A stretch of 64,000 nucleotides of DNA from JAKAWQ01 sp963840545 (GCA_963840545.1 CAWIZE010000010.1:124001-188000), one strand, 5' to 3'; positions 53,941 to 63,313 are shown, counted from the first letter of the stretch. Notes: generated by a model not told the origin, from the sequence alone. Made by a program: numbers and translations.

Positions 53941-54873
53941 TCAGCCGCGACGCCTGGCGATCCGGCGTGCGCTCGTGCGTGCCGCCGCAACCGGCTTCTT
54001 GGCGAGCCGAGCGCGCTGGCGCTTGGGCTTGGCGGAAGCGGCGGCGGGCTTGCGTGCTGTTTTGCGCGCTCCGGCGGCCTTGCCGGGCGGTTTCGCATTC
54101 CCCCTCGCGGCCGACGATCCGGCGGACCGCCGCCGTACCTTCTGCTTGGGAGATCGCGGCGCGGCGTGCGCCGTTTTCTTGGGCTTGCCGGGGGATCGGC
54201 GCGGCGCAACGCCGTCCTGGAGCACCGCTTCGGCGGCAGCCCGAGCCGTCCGCTCGGCGCTCAGGGCGGCGCTGCCTGCCCGAACGGCCCGGGCGCCGGC
54301 TTTCACCGCTGCCTGCATGACGGCAAGCTGTTCCTGGTGATCCCGGAGCGCGGCGTGCAGCGATTCGAGCGCGGCGGCACTGGTCTTGAGCGCCTGGACG
54401 GCTTCATCTCGGGCGAGCTCGATGTGAGCCTGCTTCGTCTGAAGATCGCGAATGGTCTCCAGCGAGTCCCGGAGCGAACGCTCCATCCGCTCGCTTTTCG
54501 ACCGTTCTGCCTCCGCCGCCGCTTCCGCAACGGCCAGACGGTTGGTGACCGGCTCATTGGCGCCGGGCGTTTGCGTCCACCGGCCCCGCACGACGGTCAC
54601 GGGGACGTCCCCATCCTGCACGAACCGTCGCGCCGGCCGCCCCGACGGCAATGCGTCCGAGGGGCGCGCGCGCAGGCTGAGGCGCCTCATTGGCTCGGGA
54701 GGCGCGCCATCGCGAATTGGCCTCTCGCTCGCCAGGCCGAGTGCCCGGCGCATCTGCGTTTCCGCGGCGTCCGCCTGTGTTCCGCCAGCCAGCGGCGCTT
54801 CCGCCGCTGCTGAATCCGCATCGCTCGAAGGGTGCGTCGCCTGCATTTTGTCTTTGTGCAAGATGCCGTCCAA
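53941..54873 (-). CDS. Coiled-coil protein with histone H1-like basic tail
   Basis: 310 residues, unrecognised. Residues of about 1-110 are low complexity. Residues 110-215 are a predicted long coiled coil (AEAAAEAERSKSERMERSLR, DSLETIRDLQTKQAHIELAR, AAALESLHAALRDHQEQLAV). Residues 225-310 are almost wholly Lys/Arg/Ala/Pro (SPGKPKKTAHAAPRSPKQKV, KPKRQRARLAKKPVAAARTS), like histone H1-type bacterial DNA-binding tails. Nucleic-acid or polyanion binding is likely from charge alone. It is co-oriented with the smaller basic coiled-coil gene. Confidence 0.7.
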   Translation of the reverse strand: MDGILHKDKMQATHPSSDADSAAAEAPLAGGTQADAAETQMRRALGLASERPIRDGAPPEPMRRLSLRARPSDALPSGRPARRFVQDGDVPVTVVRGRWTQTPGANEPVTNRLAVAEAAAEAERSKSERMERSLRDSLETIRDLQTKQAHIELARDEAVQALKTSAAALESLHAALRDHQEQLAVMQAAVKAGARAVRAGSAALSAERTARAAAEAVLQDGVAPRRSPGKPKKTAHAAPRSPKQKVRRRSAGSSAARGNAKPPGKAAGARKTARKPAAASAKPKRQRARLAKKPVAAARTSARRIARRRG

Positions 54874-55190
54874 GGATCGCTGATGGGTCCGGGTAACCTC
54901 CCGAGCAGGTATTCACCCGCCGGGCGGCCGCGGCACTGATGGCACATCCGGCGCCGGCGGCACAGCCGTTCTTAGCGCATTCCTGAACATCCGATATCCC
55001 ACCCTCGGCGTGGACCCTGCCGGAGCAGCCCCCTCAACGACCGGACAGGGCCCTCACCCCGCACTCGCCGCGCACTCACCCCACACTCACCCCACACTCA
55101 CCCCACAGGGGGGGGCCACGTGGCAGATCCCCGAAGCCGCGGCCGGCTCTGTCCGGGTGGCTGGGCGCCCGTCGGCCAGGCGCATGCCGC
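54874..55190. other. Gene-free region with an 11-bp tandem repeat
   Basis: No gene. CACTCACCCCA is repeated three times exactly at 55073-55105 and preceded by two degenerate units. It lies between the basic-protein gene and the 3' end of the convergent-reading ABC operon. Confidence 0.75.
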
Positions 55191-56177
55191 CTAGCCCAGG
55201 ACGGTTGCATCCTCGGCTCCGAACCCTGCGGCCACCGACTGGCCGCGGACGAGCGCGGCACTGACCTGGTCGGTCGGCACGAGGGCGATGAATTCTCCGC
55301 ATGCGTTGCGCAACGTGACACGGAGGCTGGGGCCGAGGAACCTCACATCCTCCACCCGGCCGTCGATCCGGTGCGGCAATGCGCCGGCAGCGGCGCCGAG
55401 CCGCACGCGCTCGGGGCGCAGCGCGCAGCGTGCGCCGCCGAGCTCGACGAAATTGCACTCGCCGAGGAAGGAGGCGACGAAGCTGGTCGCGGGCGCCTCA
55501 TACAGCGTGCGCGGCGCGCCGGATTGCACGATGCGGCCACGTTCCATGACGACGAGCAGGTCGGAAAGCTGCAGCGCCTCCTCCTGGTCATGCGTGACAA
55601 AAACGATGGTCACGCCGAGCCGCGCGTGCAGGCGCCGCAATTCCTGCTGCAGCCCCTGGCGGAGCGCCTTGTCGAGCGCGCCGAGCGGCTCGTCCATCAG
55701 CAGGATGCCGGGCTCGATCACCAATGCGCGGGCCAGCGCCACGCGCTGCTGCTGGCCGCCGGAAAGCTGCCGCGGCATCCGCTCGCCGAACGCTTCCAGT
55801 CTCATCAGGCTTAGCACGTCGTGGACGCGGGCGGCGATCTCGGGTCGGCGCAGGCCGCGCATCTCGAGTCCGAAGGCGACGTTCTGCGCCGCGGACATAT
55901 GCGGAAAGAGCGCGAAATTCTGAAACACCATGCCGATGTTGCGCCGCCTGACCGGAACCGATGCGATATCCCGGCCATCGAGCAGGATCCGCCCGGAATC
56001 CGGGGGCTCGAAGCCGGCGATCAGCTTCAGCAGCGTGCTCTTCCCGGAGCCCGAGGCGCCGAGCAGCGTGCAGAAGCAGCCGGGGGGAATGTCGAGGCTG
56101 AAATCCTCAAGCACCACCGGCCCGCCATAGCTCTTGCGCAACCGCTCGAGGCGCAGCGGGCGACCCGTGCTGCTCAT
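55191..56177 (-). CDS. Polyamine/iron-type ABC transporter ATP-binding protein (PotA-like)
   Basis: 328 residues. ATPase domain with Walker A GASGSGKST (about residues 38-46), Q-loop VFQNFALFP, signature QLSGGQQQRVALARAL, Walker B ILLMDEPLGALD and H-loop VTHDQEEAL. A C-terminal TOBE_2 domain follows from about 240 (LGECNFVELGGARCALRPER). Its start overlaps the permease gene end (ATGA). It is the most distal gene of a leftward operon that starts with the FadR-type regulator gene. Confidence 0.92.
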   Translation of the reverse strand: MSSTGRPLRLERLRKSYGGPVVLEDFSLDIPPGCFCTLLGASGSGKSTLLKLIAGFEPPDSGRILLDGRDIASVPVRRRNIGMVFQNFALFPHMSAAQNVAFGLEMRGLRRPEIAARVHDVLSLMRLEAFGERMPRQLSGGQQQRVALARALVIEPGILLMDEPLGALDKALRQGLQQELRRLHARLGVTIVFVTHDQEEALQLSDLLVVMERGRIVQSGAPRTLYEAPATSFVASFLGECNFVELGGARCALRPERVRLGAAAGALPHRIDGRVEDVRFLGPSLRVTLRNACGEFIALVPTDQVSAALVRGQSVAAGFGAEDATVLG

Positions 56178-57830
56178 GCCGCCCGTACCGTGCCGCCTCG
56201 CGACAAGGCAAGGCTCGCCGCCAGGATCGCGAGCGTCAGCAGCGTGATCAGCGCCGCCGCCACGGTGATCACCGGGTCGATCTGCTGCGCGACGCCCTCG
56301 AACATCAGCTTCGGCAAGGTGCGGCTGTGAAGATTGGTGAGGAACAGCGCGAGGACGACATCGTCGAACGAGGTGATGAAGGCGAATACGGCGCCGGCCG
56401 CGACGCCGGGCAGGATGGCAGGCAGCATCACGCGGCGGAACATCGTCGCCCAGGAGGCGCCAAGCCCGGTCGCGGCATGCGCCAGCATCGGGTCGAAATC
56501 GAGCAGCGCCGTGCGTACCGTCAGCACGACGAAGGGGGCGGCCAGCACGACATGGCCGAGCGCAAGGCCCCAGAGGCCGCGCAGCAGGCCAAGCGGCGCG
56601 AACAGGTAATAGAGCCCGATGGCCAGGATCATCGGCGGCACGATCATCGGCAGCACCACGATCATTTCCACCCAGCGCGCCCAACGGCGCCGCAGCGCCT
56701 GCAGCCCGAGCGCTCCGGCCGTGCCGAGCAGGGTCGCGACCGGCACCGCCATCGCCGCCACCACCAGGGAGTTGCGCAGCGCCGCCATCCATTCCGGCCG
56801 CGCGAAGAATTCCCGGTACCACCTCAAGGTGAGATGAGTTGGCGGAAAAACGAGCAGGGGGGAGGAGCCGAGGCTCATCGGGAAGACAATCACGACCGGC
56901 GCCATCAGGAACACCAGCACCGGTGCCGAGAGCAGGGCCGCGACCAGGCGGCGACGCCCATGGCCGCGTTCGGCCTCGCCGAACGAGCGACCGGCGCCGG
57001 CGGCCGGCGCCCGCGCGATCAGCCGGTCGAGGCCGAATGCCGTGTTGAAGCCGGCGAAGATGGCAAGCGTGACCAGCAGGAGCACAACCGAGAGCGCAGC
57101 GGCAAGTCCCCAGTCGAGCTGCGTCTCGATGTTGAAATCGATGAGTTGGGTCACCATCGTCTGCGCCGGGCCGCCCATCAGCGCGGGCGTGATGTAGTAG
57201 CCGAGCGCGCTCATGAACACGATGGCGGCGCCGGCCAGCACCGCAGGCGCGGTCAGCGGCAGCAGCACGCGGCGGAGCAACGCGGTCGAACCCGCGCCAA
57301 GCCCTTCCGCCGCTTGCACCAGCGCCGGATCGATGCCGCGAAACGCGGCGGCAAGCGGCAGCACGACGAAGGGCATCAGCACATGCGTCATGCCGATGAG
57401 CACGCCCGGCAGATTGTAGACGAAGGCGAGCGGATGGCCGATGACGCCGCTGCCGACCAGCACGCTGTTCAATATGCCGTTGCGCTGCAGCAGGATGAGC
57501 CAGGCGGTGGTGCGCACCAGCGCGCTCATCCAGAACGGCAGCAGCACGAGCACCATCAGGATCCGCCGCGTGCGCGGCCGCGAGGCCGCCATGAGATAGG
57601 CGAGCGGATAGGCGAGCAGTACCCGAGAGCAGCGTCACCAAAGCCGCGATTTTGAACGTCTCCAGCAGCGCCACGCGATAGATCGGAACCCGGACCAGCC
57701 GCTCGTAATTGGCGAGGGTGAAGCCGTGCTCGCCGAAGCTCAGGGCAAGCAGGCGCAGCACCGGCCAGACGAACAGGCAAGCCAGAAAGAGCAGCAGCGG
57801 AAGGACGGCCCAGCCAAGGCCGCGCCTCAT
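56174..57830 (-). CDS. Fused two-domain ABC permease (PotB-PotC type), one frameshift
   Basis: About 552 residues, if a break near 57622 is repaired. The first 70 residues (LPLLLFLACLFVWPVLRLLALSFGEHGF) are in one frame; from about 57620 the sequence continues in another (LLAYPLAYLMAASRPRTRR). Two BPD_transp_1 units follow. The EAA-like loops are VQAAEGLGAGSTALLRRVLLP in the first half and AHAATGLGASWATMFRRVMLP in the second. About twelve helices are expected. A single polypeptide thus replaces the usual PotB/PotC pair. The isolated one-base shift suggests a sequence error. Confidence 0.88.
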
Positions 57831-57837
57831 CGTCCGC

Positions 57838-58968
57838 TCACGTGATGAAGAGCCGGCGCGGAAAATGCGTCAGCCGCTCATGGCCGGTCTCGGTGACGGC
57901 GATCGTCTCCGACATGCCGAAGCCGCGGGCAAGCACATAGGTGTGGAACGTCATGCCGGTGGCGAAGCGCCAGGTGCAGCCCGGCGCGGCTTCCAGCGGC
58001 TCGCCGCCATTGGGCGGCAGCATCAGCCCTATGGAGTAGAATGTCTTGTTGGTGTAGCGGCTGCGCAGGCCGGCCGCGAGGACGCCCTCGCGATAGATGC
58101 CGTCCGGTACGCTCGCCGGCACGCCGGGCGCGACTTCCCTGAGCGCCGCCTCCTGGATCGCGATCAGCTGCTCCACCGCGCGATGGTCTTCCTCCGTGGC
58201 GTAGCCCACCTTGGCCGGGCGCATGAAGCGCGCGTGGTAGTGCCGTACGTTCGGCGTCACCTCGATCTGCACGATATCGCCGGCTGCCAGCACCCGGTCC
58301 GAATAGCCGCCATGGAGATGAAACGCGCGCTCGCCGGAGGAGAGCACGCCGGGTCCAGGCAGATCGCTGCCGGCCTGCACCATGGCGGCGCAGATGTCCG
58401 CGGCCATCGCCCGCTCGCTCGCGCCGGCCCGGGCCGCGGCAAGCCCGGCCGCCATCCCCGCCTCCGCCGCCACCGCCGCGCGGCGCTGATAGGCGATCTC
58501 GGCCGGCGACTTCACGAGGCGCATGCCGCCGACCAGGCCCGTCGCGTCTTCCCACAGGATTTCGGGCAGCGCCGCGGCCAGCGCCGCGTGGCGGGCAGCG
58601 TTCAATGGCCAGGCGCCGAGCTCCGCCGCCACCCGGGCGCGCGAGCCCAGCGTGCGGCGGATCGCCTCCGCGCCGATCGCCACCGGCTGGTCGGAATCGC
58701 GCCACAGGAAACGGTCCGGAAAGACGCACGTGCTGTCGAGGTAATATTCCTCGACATCGCGGCACACCACCACCGGCGCCCCCGCGGCCGGGACGATCGC
58801 GAATTGGAACGAGGCATAGCCGCGGGTGAAGAAGCCGGTGAGGTAGGTGACGGTCTCGGGCAGGAAGGCGATCAGCGCGTCCTGCCCGCGGCCAGCGAGT
58901 GCCGCCTGCACACGGGCGACCCGGGCCGCGTATTCCTCCCGCGTGAACCAATGGGTGGGCGTGGCCAT
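57838..58968 (-). CDS. M24-fold protein without the metal ligands (creatinase-like)
   Basis: 376 residues with the pita-bread architecture of Xaa-Pro peptidases and creatinase: a creatinase_N domain (1-130) and a C-terminal M24 domain. In metallo-M24 enzymes the five ligands are Asp, Asp, His, Glu, Glu. Here the first two positions read IEVTP and YHARF, the His position reads FYSIGLML and the first Glu region reads GMTFHTY; only the last Glu (SETIAVTETG) is retained. A His in FHLHGGYSDRVLAAGD aligns roughly with the catalytic His region of creatinase. It is therefore likely a metal-independent C-N hydrolase or a binding protein. It lies 7 bp upstream of the permease gene in an ABC operon. Confidence 0.8.
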   Translation of the reverse strand: MATPTHWFTREEYAARVARVQAALAGRGQDALIAFLPETVTYLTGFFTRGYASFQFAIVPAAGAPVVVCRDVEEYYLDSTCVFPDRFLWRDSDQPVAIGAEAIRRTLGSRARVAAELGAWPLNAARHAALAAALPEILWEDATGLVGGMRLVKSPAEIAYQRRAAVAAEAGMAAGLAAARAGASERAMAADICAAMVQAGSDLPGPGVLSSGERAFHLHGGYSDRVLAAGDIVQIEVTPNVRHYHARFMRPAKVGYATEEDHRAVEQLIAIQEAALREVAPGVPASVPDGIYREGVLAAGLRSRYTNKTFYSIGLMLPPNGGEPLEAAPGCTWRFATGMTFHTYVLARGFGMSETIAVTETGHERLTHFPRRLFIT

Positions 58969-60014
58969 CAGTCGCCCTGCATCATCGCGGTGTAGGCCTC
59001 GTTCGCCGCCTGCCCGTGCGCCGCCCACCAGCCGATATCCTCGAACAGGGCGCCCTTGATGCGCTCCGGCGTCGTCGGCAGCCGCGCCGCCCGCGCCGCG
59101 TCGATCAGCGTCATCGCCTCCGGCGTCACCGGGCCATAGGCGACATATTCGCTGAACCGGGATTGCGCCTGCGGCGTCTCGATGAAGTTGAGGAATTTCA
59201 ACGCGGCGTCGCGATGCGGCGCGCCCTTCACGATCATGAAATATCCGACCTGCGCCACGCTCTGTCCCCAGGCCATGGCAATCGGCAGGCCCTGGTCGAT
59301 GCCGGCCTGGAAGCGGCCGTTCCAGCCCAGCGCCATCACCACATCGCCGCTGCCGAGCGCCTGCACGGGCTGCGCGCCGTTCGACCACCAGATCGCGACA
59401 TCCGCCCGCAGGCTGCGCACCTTGGCGATCGCACGCTGCATGCCGGCCGGTGTCGAGAGCGTGGCATAGACCTGGTCCGCGGGCACGCCGTCGGCGAGCA
59501 GCGCCGCCTCCAGGACCGTGTCGGGATTGCCGGGCAAGGCGCGCTTGCCGGGGAAGCGCTTCACGTCCCAGAAATCGGCGAAGGTCCGCGGCTGCGGGCC
59601 GCCCGGCGGAAACGCCTTGGTCGAGAAGCCGATCAGCGTGGAGAAGATCTCGGAGGGCGCGCCGTAGGCATTGCGCGCGCTCGGGAATGCGTGGCTCTCG
59701 TCGACGAGGCCGGCGAGCTTCTCGAACAGGCCCTGCTGCACGCCGAGCATCAGCCCGGCCCCGCCCGCCGTCACCACGTCCCAGGAGACCGAGCCGGTAT
59801 CGACCATGGCCTTGATCTTCGCCGTCACCGGGCCGGTATCCTCCACCACCTTGATGCCGGTTTCCTTGCTGAACGGCTCGATCCAGGCCTTGCGTATCGC
59901 GTCCTGGTACGCCCCGCCCCAACTCGCGAAATCGAGCTCCTGCGCACGCAGCGGCATTTGCGCGCCGAGCAGCACGGCGAGCGCGATCGGGAGGACGGTG
60001 AACCTGGCAATCAT
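58968..60014 (-). CDS. Extracellular solute-binding protein (polyamine/spermidine type)
   Basis: 348 residues with a signal peptide (LPIALAVLLGAQMPLRAQ) and the PotD/type 1 solute-binding fold: LDFASWGGAYQDAIRKAWIEPF at the mature N-terminus, WDVVTAGGAGLMLGVQQGLFE, TFADFWDVKRFPGKRALP and VQALGSGDVVMALGWNGR. Related proteins bind polyamines, putrescine-like or other small cationic ligands. It partners the fused permease and the ATPase downstream. The stop overlaps the M24 gene start by one base. Confidence 0.9.
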   Translation of the reverse strand: MIARFTVLPIALAVLLGAQMPLRAQELDFASWGGAYQDAIRKAWIEPFSKETGIKVVEDTGPVTAKIKAMVDTGSVSWDVVTAGGAGLMLGVQQGLFEKLAGLVDESHAFPSARNAYGAPSEIFSTLIGFSTKAFPPGGPQPRTFADFWDVKRFPGKRALPGNPDTVLEAALLADGVPADQVYATLSTPAGMQRAIAKVRSLRADVAIWWSNGAQPVQALGSGDVVMALGWNGRFQAGIDQGLPIAMAWGQSVAQVGYFMIVKGAPHRDAALKFLNFIETPQAQSRFSEYVAYGPVTPEAMTLIDAARAARLPTTPERIKGALFEDIGWWAAHGQAANEAYTAMMQGD

Positions 60015-60739
60015 GGGTCTGCTCCTTGGGGATTGGCCGGTGGGTCGGACAGGCAAAGCCGGGCGAACGCGTGCAGCAGGGTCTTGGCCTCGGCGGTATC
60101 GTCGGCGGTTGCGGCGAGCTCCGATATGACCGCGCCGTCCGCCTCCAGCCGCGGGCGCGCCAGCGCGAACCAGCGCAGCGCCTGCGCGCGATCGATCTCC
60201 GGATGGCCCTGGATGCCCCAGACCGGAAGGTCGCGGAATCGCCAGATCTGGTTGGGGCATTCCTCGCTCTGCGCCAGGATGCGCATGTCGGGGTGCCCGG
60301 CGCGCACCTCGTCGTTGTGCCAGACGAACATGCGGAGCTTCGACCCGAGCGTCGCCGCCAGCGGATCAGCGCCGGCCTGCGGCGCGATGTCGAGCCATTT
60401 GTAGCCGACCTCGCACCGCGCGCGGCGGAACACTTGATCACGACCGCACAGGGCGGAGGCAAGGATCTGGCTGCCGAAGCAAATGCCGAGCATCGGCAGG
60501 CCAAGCCCCGCGGCCTCGGCGATCAGCGCGTGCTCGCGATTGATGAAGCCGATATCCTCATAGGCGCCGTGCGGGCTGCCGGAGAGGAAGACCCCACCAT
60601 AGCCGTGCAGGCTCTCCGGGAACTCGCCAGCGAACGCCCAGCGCTGGTCGAGCGTCAGGCCGCAGGCCTCGAAGCGCTCCTCGAGGCGTGCGACGGAGCG
60701 CTTGCGCGGCCCGTTCGACAGATAGAGCAACCGCGTCAT
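60011..60739 (-). CDS. Type 1 glutamine amidotransferase
   Basis: 242 residues of the class I GATase fold, as a free-standing protein. The nucleophile motif is LGICFGSQILA (Cys at about residue 87), and the His-Glu pair is in WGIQGHPEIDRAQAL. FLSGSPHGAYED near residue 55 forms the oxyanion strand. Standalone members include gamma-glutamyl hydrolases such as PuuD, which cleave gamma-glutamylated amines. That fits the polyamine-type importer of this operon, as an inference. It overlaps its neighbours on both sides by 4 bp. Confidence 0.86.
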   Translation of the reverse strand: MTRLLYLSNGPRKRSVARLEERFEACGLTLDQRWAFAGEFPESLHGYGGVFLSGSPHGAYEDIGFINREHALIAEAAGLGLPMLGICFGSQILASALCGRDQVFRRARCEVGYKWLDIAPQAGADPLAATLGSKLRMFVWHNDEVRAGHPDMRILAQSEECPNQIWRFRDLPVWGIQGHPEIDRAQALRWFALARPRLEADGAVISELAATADDTAEAKTLLHAFARLCLSDPPANPQGADP

Positions 60740-61671
60740 GGGTCTCTCCCGAGCGCCGCGAGCCGCCGTTGCTGGCGCGCGAGCAGGAATGCGATGTCCT
60801 CGAGATCGCCCGGGCCAAGCCGCGTGGCGGGCCGGCGCTGCGCGGCGGAGGTGATGGCGCCGCGCAGCGCCAGCACGTGCTTGCGCACCGCCAAGCCAAG
60901 CCCCGGCTGCTGCTCATAGCGCACCAGCGGCAGATAGGCGTCGAACAGATCCGCGGCCCCCTCTACATCGCCGACGCGATGGGCGCGGATCACGTCGCGC
61001 ATCATCTCCGGAAAGGCGAATCCGGTCATCACGCCATCGGCGCCGCGCCGCAGCTCGTCGGGGAGAAAAATCCCGCCATTGCCGGTCAGGATGGAGACGC
61101 GCCGCATCCCGCCGTCCGCGCTCGCCGCGCGCAGCCAGGCGAGCTTGTCGAGGCCCGGCCAATCCTCGTGCTTCAGCATCACGCAGGACGGGATCGCCTC
61201 GAGGATGCGGCGGATCAGCGCGGGCGCGAGCTGCACGCCGGTGCCTTGCGGGTAGTCCTGCAGCACGATGGGAACATCGCCCACAAACTCGCCGACGGTC
61301 TGGAAATGCCGCAGGATTGCCTCGTCGCCGCGCAAATTCGCCGCCGGCGCGACCATGACGCCCGCCGCGCCGGCATCCATCGCCGCGGCGGCGAGCGCGC
61401 GCATCGCGGCGAAGCCGGCGGCCGGAACGCCCACCACCACCGGCACCCGGCCGCCCACCGCCCGCAGCACCGCGCGCGCCACCTCCAGCGCCTCCGGCTC
61501 GGTGAGCTTCGCGGCCTCGCCCATCATGCCGAGGATGGTCAGGCCCTGCACCCCGCGGGCGAGGAAGAACGCGACCATGCGCGGGATATCGTCGAGATCG
61601 AGCGCGCCATCCTCGCGGAACGGCGTCGGCGCGATGACGAAGACGCCCGATGCGGTCTCGTCGAGGCGCAT
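60736..61671 (-). CDS. DapA-family (dihydrodipicolinate synthase-like) lyase
   Basis: 311 residues of the DapA/NAL TIM barrel. PTPFREDGALDLDDIPRMVAF starts the fold, GEAAKLTEPEALEVARAV follows, the catalytic Tyr is in QDYPQGTG, and the Schiff-base Lys is in VMLKHEDWPGLDK. Glycine-rich ILTGNGGIFLPDELRRGADG completes the pattern. Family members catalyse aldol or retro-aldol and deamination reactions through a pyruvate or keto-acid Schiff base. It overlaps the FadR-type gene by ATGA, so it is the first enzyme of the operon. Substrate unknown. Confidence 0.88.
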   Translation of the reverse strand: MRLDETASGVFVIAPTPFREDGALDLDDIPRMVAFFLARGVQGLTILGMMGEAAKLTEPEALEVARAVLRAVGGRVPVVVGVPAAGFAAMRALAAAAMDAGAAGVMVAPAANLRGDEAILRHFQTVGEFVGDVPIVLQDYPQGTGVQLAPALIRRILEAIPSCVMLKHEDWPGLDKLAWLRAASADGGMRRVSILTGNGGIFLPDELRRGADGVMTGFAFPEMMRDVIRAHRVGDVEGAADLFDAYLPLVRYEQQPGLGLAVRKHVLALRGAITSAAQRRPATRLGPGDLEDIAFLLARQQRRLAALGRDP

Positions 61672-62333
61672 CAGGCACGACCCGTGGCGAGGGTCGCAAG
61701 GATGGCCTGGCGGGCATTGCCGATATGGGCGTGCATGCGCGCGACCGCCCGCTCGGTATCCGCCGCCTCGAGGGCATCGAGGATCGCAAGATGCTCCGCC
61801 TTCCCCGGCCCGAAGCGGGAGGGGATGCGGTGCAGGCCGAACAGGCGGGTCTTCTGCCGCAGATCGGAAATCAGGCAGAGCAGGAGGCTATTGCCGCTTT
61901 CCTGGGCAATGGAGAGGTGCACGAGATCGTCCGCCGCCCAGTGCGCATCGTCGCTGAGCGCACCGGGGTCGGCCATCGCCTCGATCCTGCCGCGGATGCT
62001 CTGCAGGACCTCCCGCTTGATGCGCCCGCAGGCGATGCGGATGGCGTCGCCCTCCAGCGACTGCCGCACGGCGAGAATTTCCATGACCTCGGTCACGGTC
62101 ACTTCCGCGACCCGCAGGAAACGGTCCTGCCGCCGCAGCAGGCCTTCGCCTTCCAATCGCTGCAAGGCCTCACGGATCGGCGTGCGCGAGAAGCCGAGCT
62201 CCTCCGCGAGCCGGCGCTCCTGGATGACCGAGCCGCCCGGCAGCGCGCCGGAAAGCAGCTTGCCGCGCAGCTTCCCGTAGGCGGCGAGGCCGACGCTTGT
62301 CCTGGGCGGCTCGGACGGGTGAGTGGACATCAT
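61671..62333 (-). CDS. GntR-family (FadR/FCD-type) transcriptional regulator
   Basis: About 220 residues. The winged helix contains VIQERRLAEELGFSRTPIREALQRLEGEGLL (residues of about 35-65) and the FCD ligand domain contains ILAVRQSLEGDAIRIA and HLSIAQESGNSLLLCLISDLRQK. Start choice among clustered ATGs at 62330-62345 is open. It is the first gene of the leftward operon it probably controls. A 28-bp palindrome 26 bp upstream is its likely operator. Confidence 0.88.
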   Translation of the reverse strand: MMSTHPSEPPRTSVGLAAYGKLRGKLLSGALPGGSVIQERRLAEELGFSRTPIREALQRLEGEGLLRRQDRFLRVAEVTVTEVMEILAVRQSLEGDAIRIACGRIKREVLQSIRGRIEAMADPGALSDDAHWAADDLVHLSIAQESGNSLLLCLISDLRQKTRLFGLHRIPSRFGPGKAEHLAILDALEAADTERAVARMHAHIGNARQAILATLATGRA

Positions 62334-62358
62334 CGGCATGGGCATTTCATGCCACATC

Positions 62359-62386
62359 GCATGCAAGTGGTATGCCACTTGCATGC
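62359..62386. promoter_or_regulatory. 28-bp perfect palindrome, candidate FadR-type operator
   Basis: GCATGCAAGTGG (62359-62370) is perfectly mirrored by CCACTTGCATGC (62375-62386) across TATG. The centre TGGTATGCCA resembles the TGGTATACCA-type sites bound by FCD-class GntR regulators. It precedes the regulator's own gene. Confidence 0.75.
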
Positions 62387-62507
62387 CATCTGGAGGCCGG
62401 TTCGGGGGGCGCGCCGCCGTGCCCGTTCGCAGCGCCGGCGCGGGTCGCCGCCGCAACGTCACGACGACGGAAGCATGTACCTTGAGGCAGAGGCGGGGAG
62501 GGGGCCG

Positions 62508-63149
62508 ATGACACCGACGAGGGCCTGGGTGCTGTTGAAGTCCGGCCGGCGGATCAATCTCCTCGATCCGTCTCCTGACGATTGGGACGATTCCGATCTC
62601 GCGATCGGCCTGGCGCGGACCTATCGGTGGGGCGGGCACTCCGCGTGGGATCTGCCGCTCTCGGTCGCGCAGCACAGCCTGACCGTGCGGGCGCTGCGCC
62701 GTGCCGCACCAGGACCCGCGCTGAGAGCGCCCGAAGAGCTCCGCGAGCTGCTCCACGACGCCGACGAAGGGTTCCTCTCGTTCGACTGCATCACCCCGGT
62801 GAAGCCGCATCTCGGCGCCGGCTATACGGCCGTCGTCGGCCGCCTGCAGGCCGCCGTCGCCAGCCGCTATCACCTCCCGGCGTGGCGGGCCGATGAGCAC
62901 GCGCGCCACAAGCACGCCGATCGCCTCGCCGCGGCGAGCGAGGCGCGCCACGTCGTCGGCTGGAGCACCCATGACATCCGCCACAGCCTGGAGATGGACA
63001 TCGATCCTCTCGAGGCCGATCCGCTGCCGATCCAGCCGGGATTGCGGCCATGGGAGCCCTGGCCGCCCAATCTCGCCGCCAGCCTCTTCCTGGCCGAGCT
63101 GCATCGCCTCTGCGCGGCCATGCCGCCCCGCGGCACGACGATGACGTAG
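62508..63149 (+). CDS. HD-superfamily phosphohydrolase (YfbR-like)
   Basis: 213 residues. HD metal motifs: AQHSLTVRAL (His), LLHDADEGFLSFD (His-Asp) and a later Asp/His-rich helix (DEHARHKHADRLAAASEARH). The N-terminal ARTYRWGGHSAWDLPLSVAQHS matches YfbR-like nucleotidase/phosphohydrolases that often occur on phages, plasmids and islands. The ATG at 62508 follows GGGGAGGGGGCCG; an upstream ATG at 62475 is possible. It diverges from the FadR-type gene. Its substrate is probably a nucleotide, as for the family. Confidence 0.82.
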   Translation: MTPTRAWVLLKSGRRINLLDPSPDDWDDSDLAIGLARTYRWGGHSAWDLPLSVAQHSLTVRALRRAAPGPALRAPEELRELLHDADEGFLSFDCITPVKPHLGAGYTAVVGRLQAAVASRYHLPAWRADEHARHKHADRLAAASEARHVVGWSTHDIRHSLEMDIDPLEADPLPIQPGLRPWEPWPPNLAASLFLAELHRLCAAMPPRGTTMT

Positions 63150-63313
63150 CTCGTCTCGCGGACCGTTGCGGGATCGGATGGGGTGTCCGCCGATGGCGCC
63201 AAAGAGGCTTGCAGTATCAATCTGTTAGCGGAACGCGCTCACAGTTCCCACAAACCAGCCATCAATAGCAATTGGGATGCAGCCGCACGGGGGCGCCCGT
63301 CCGCTCGTCTGCT

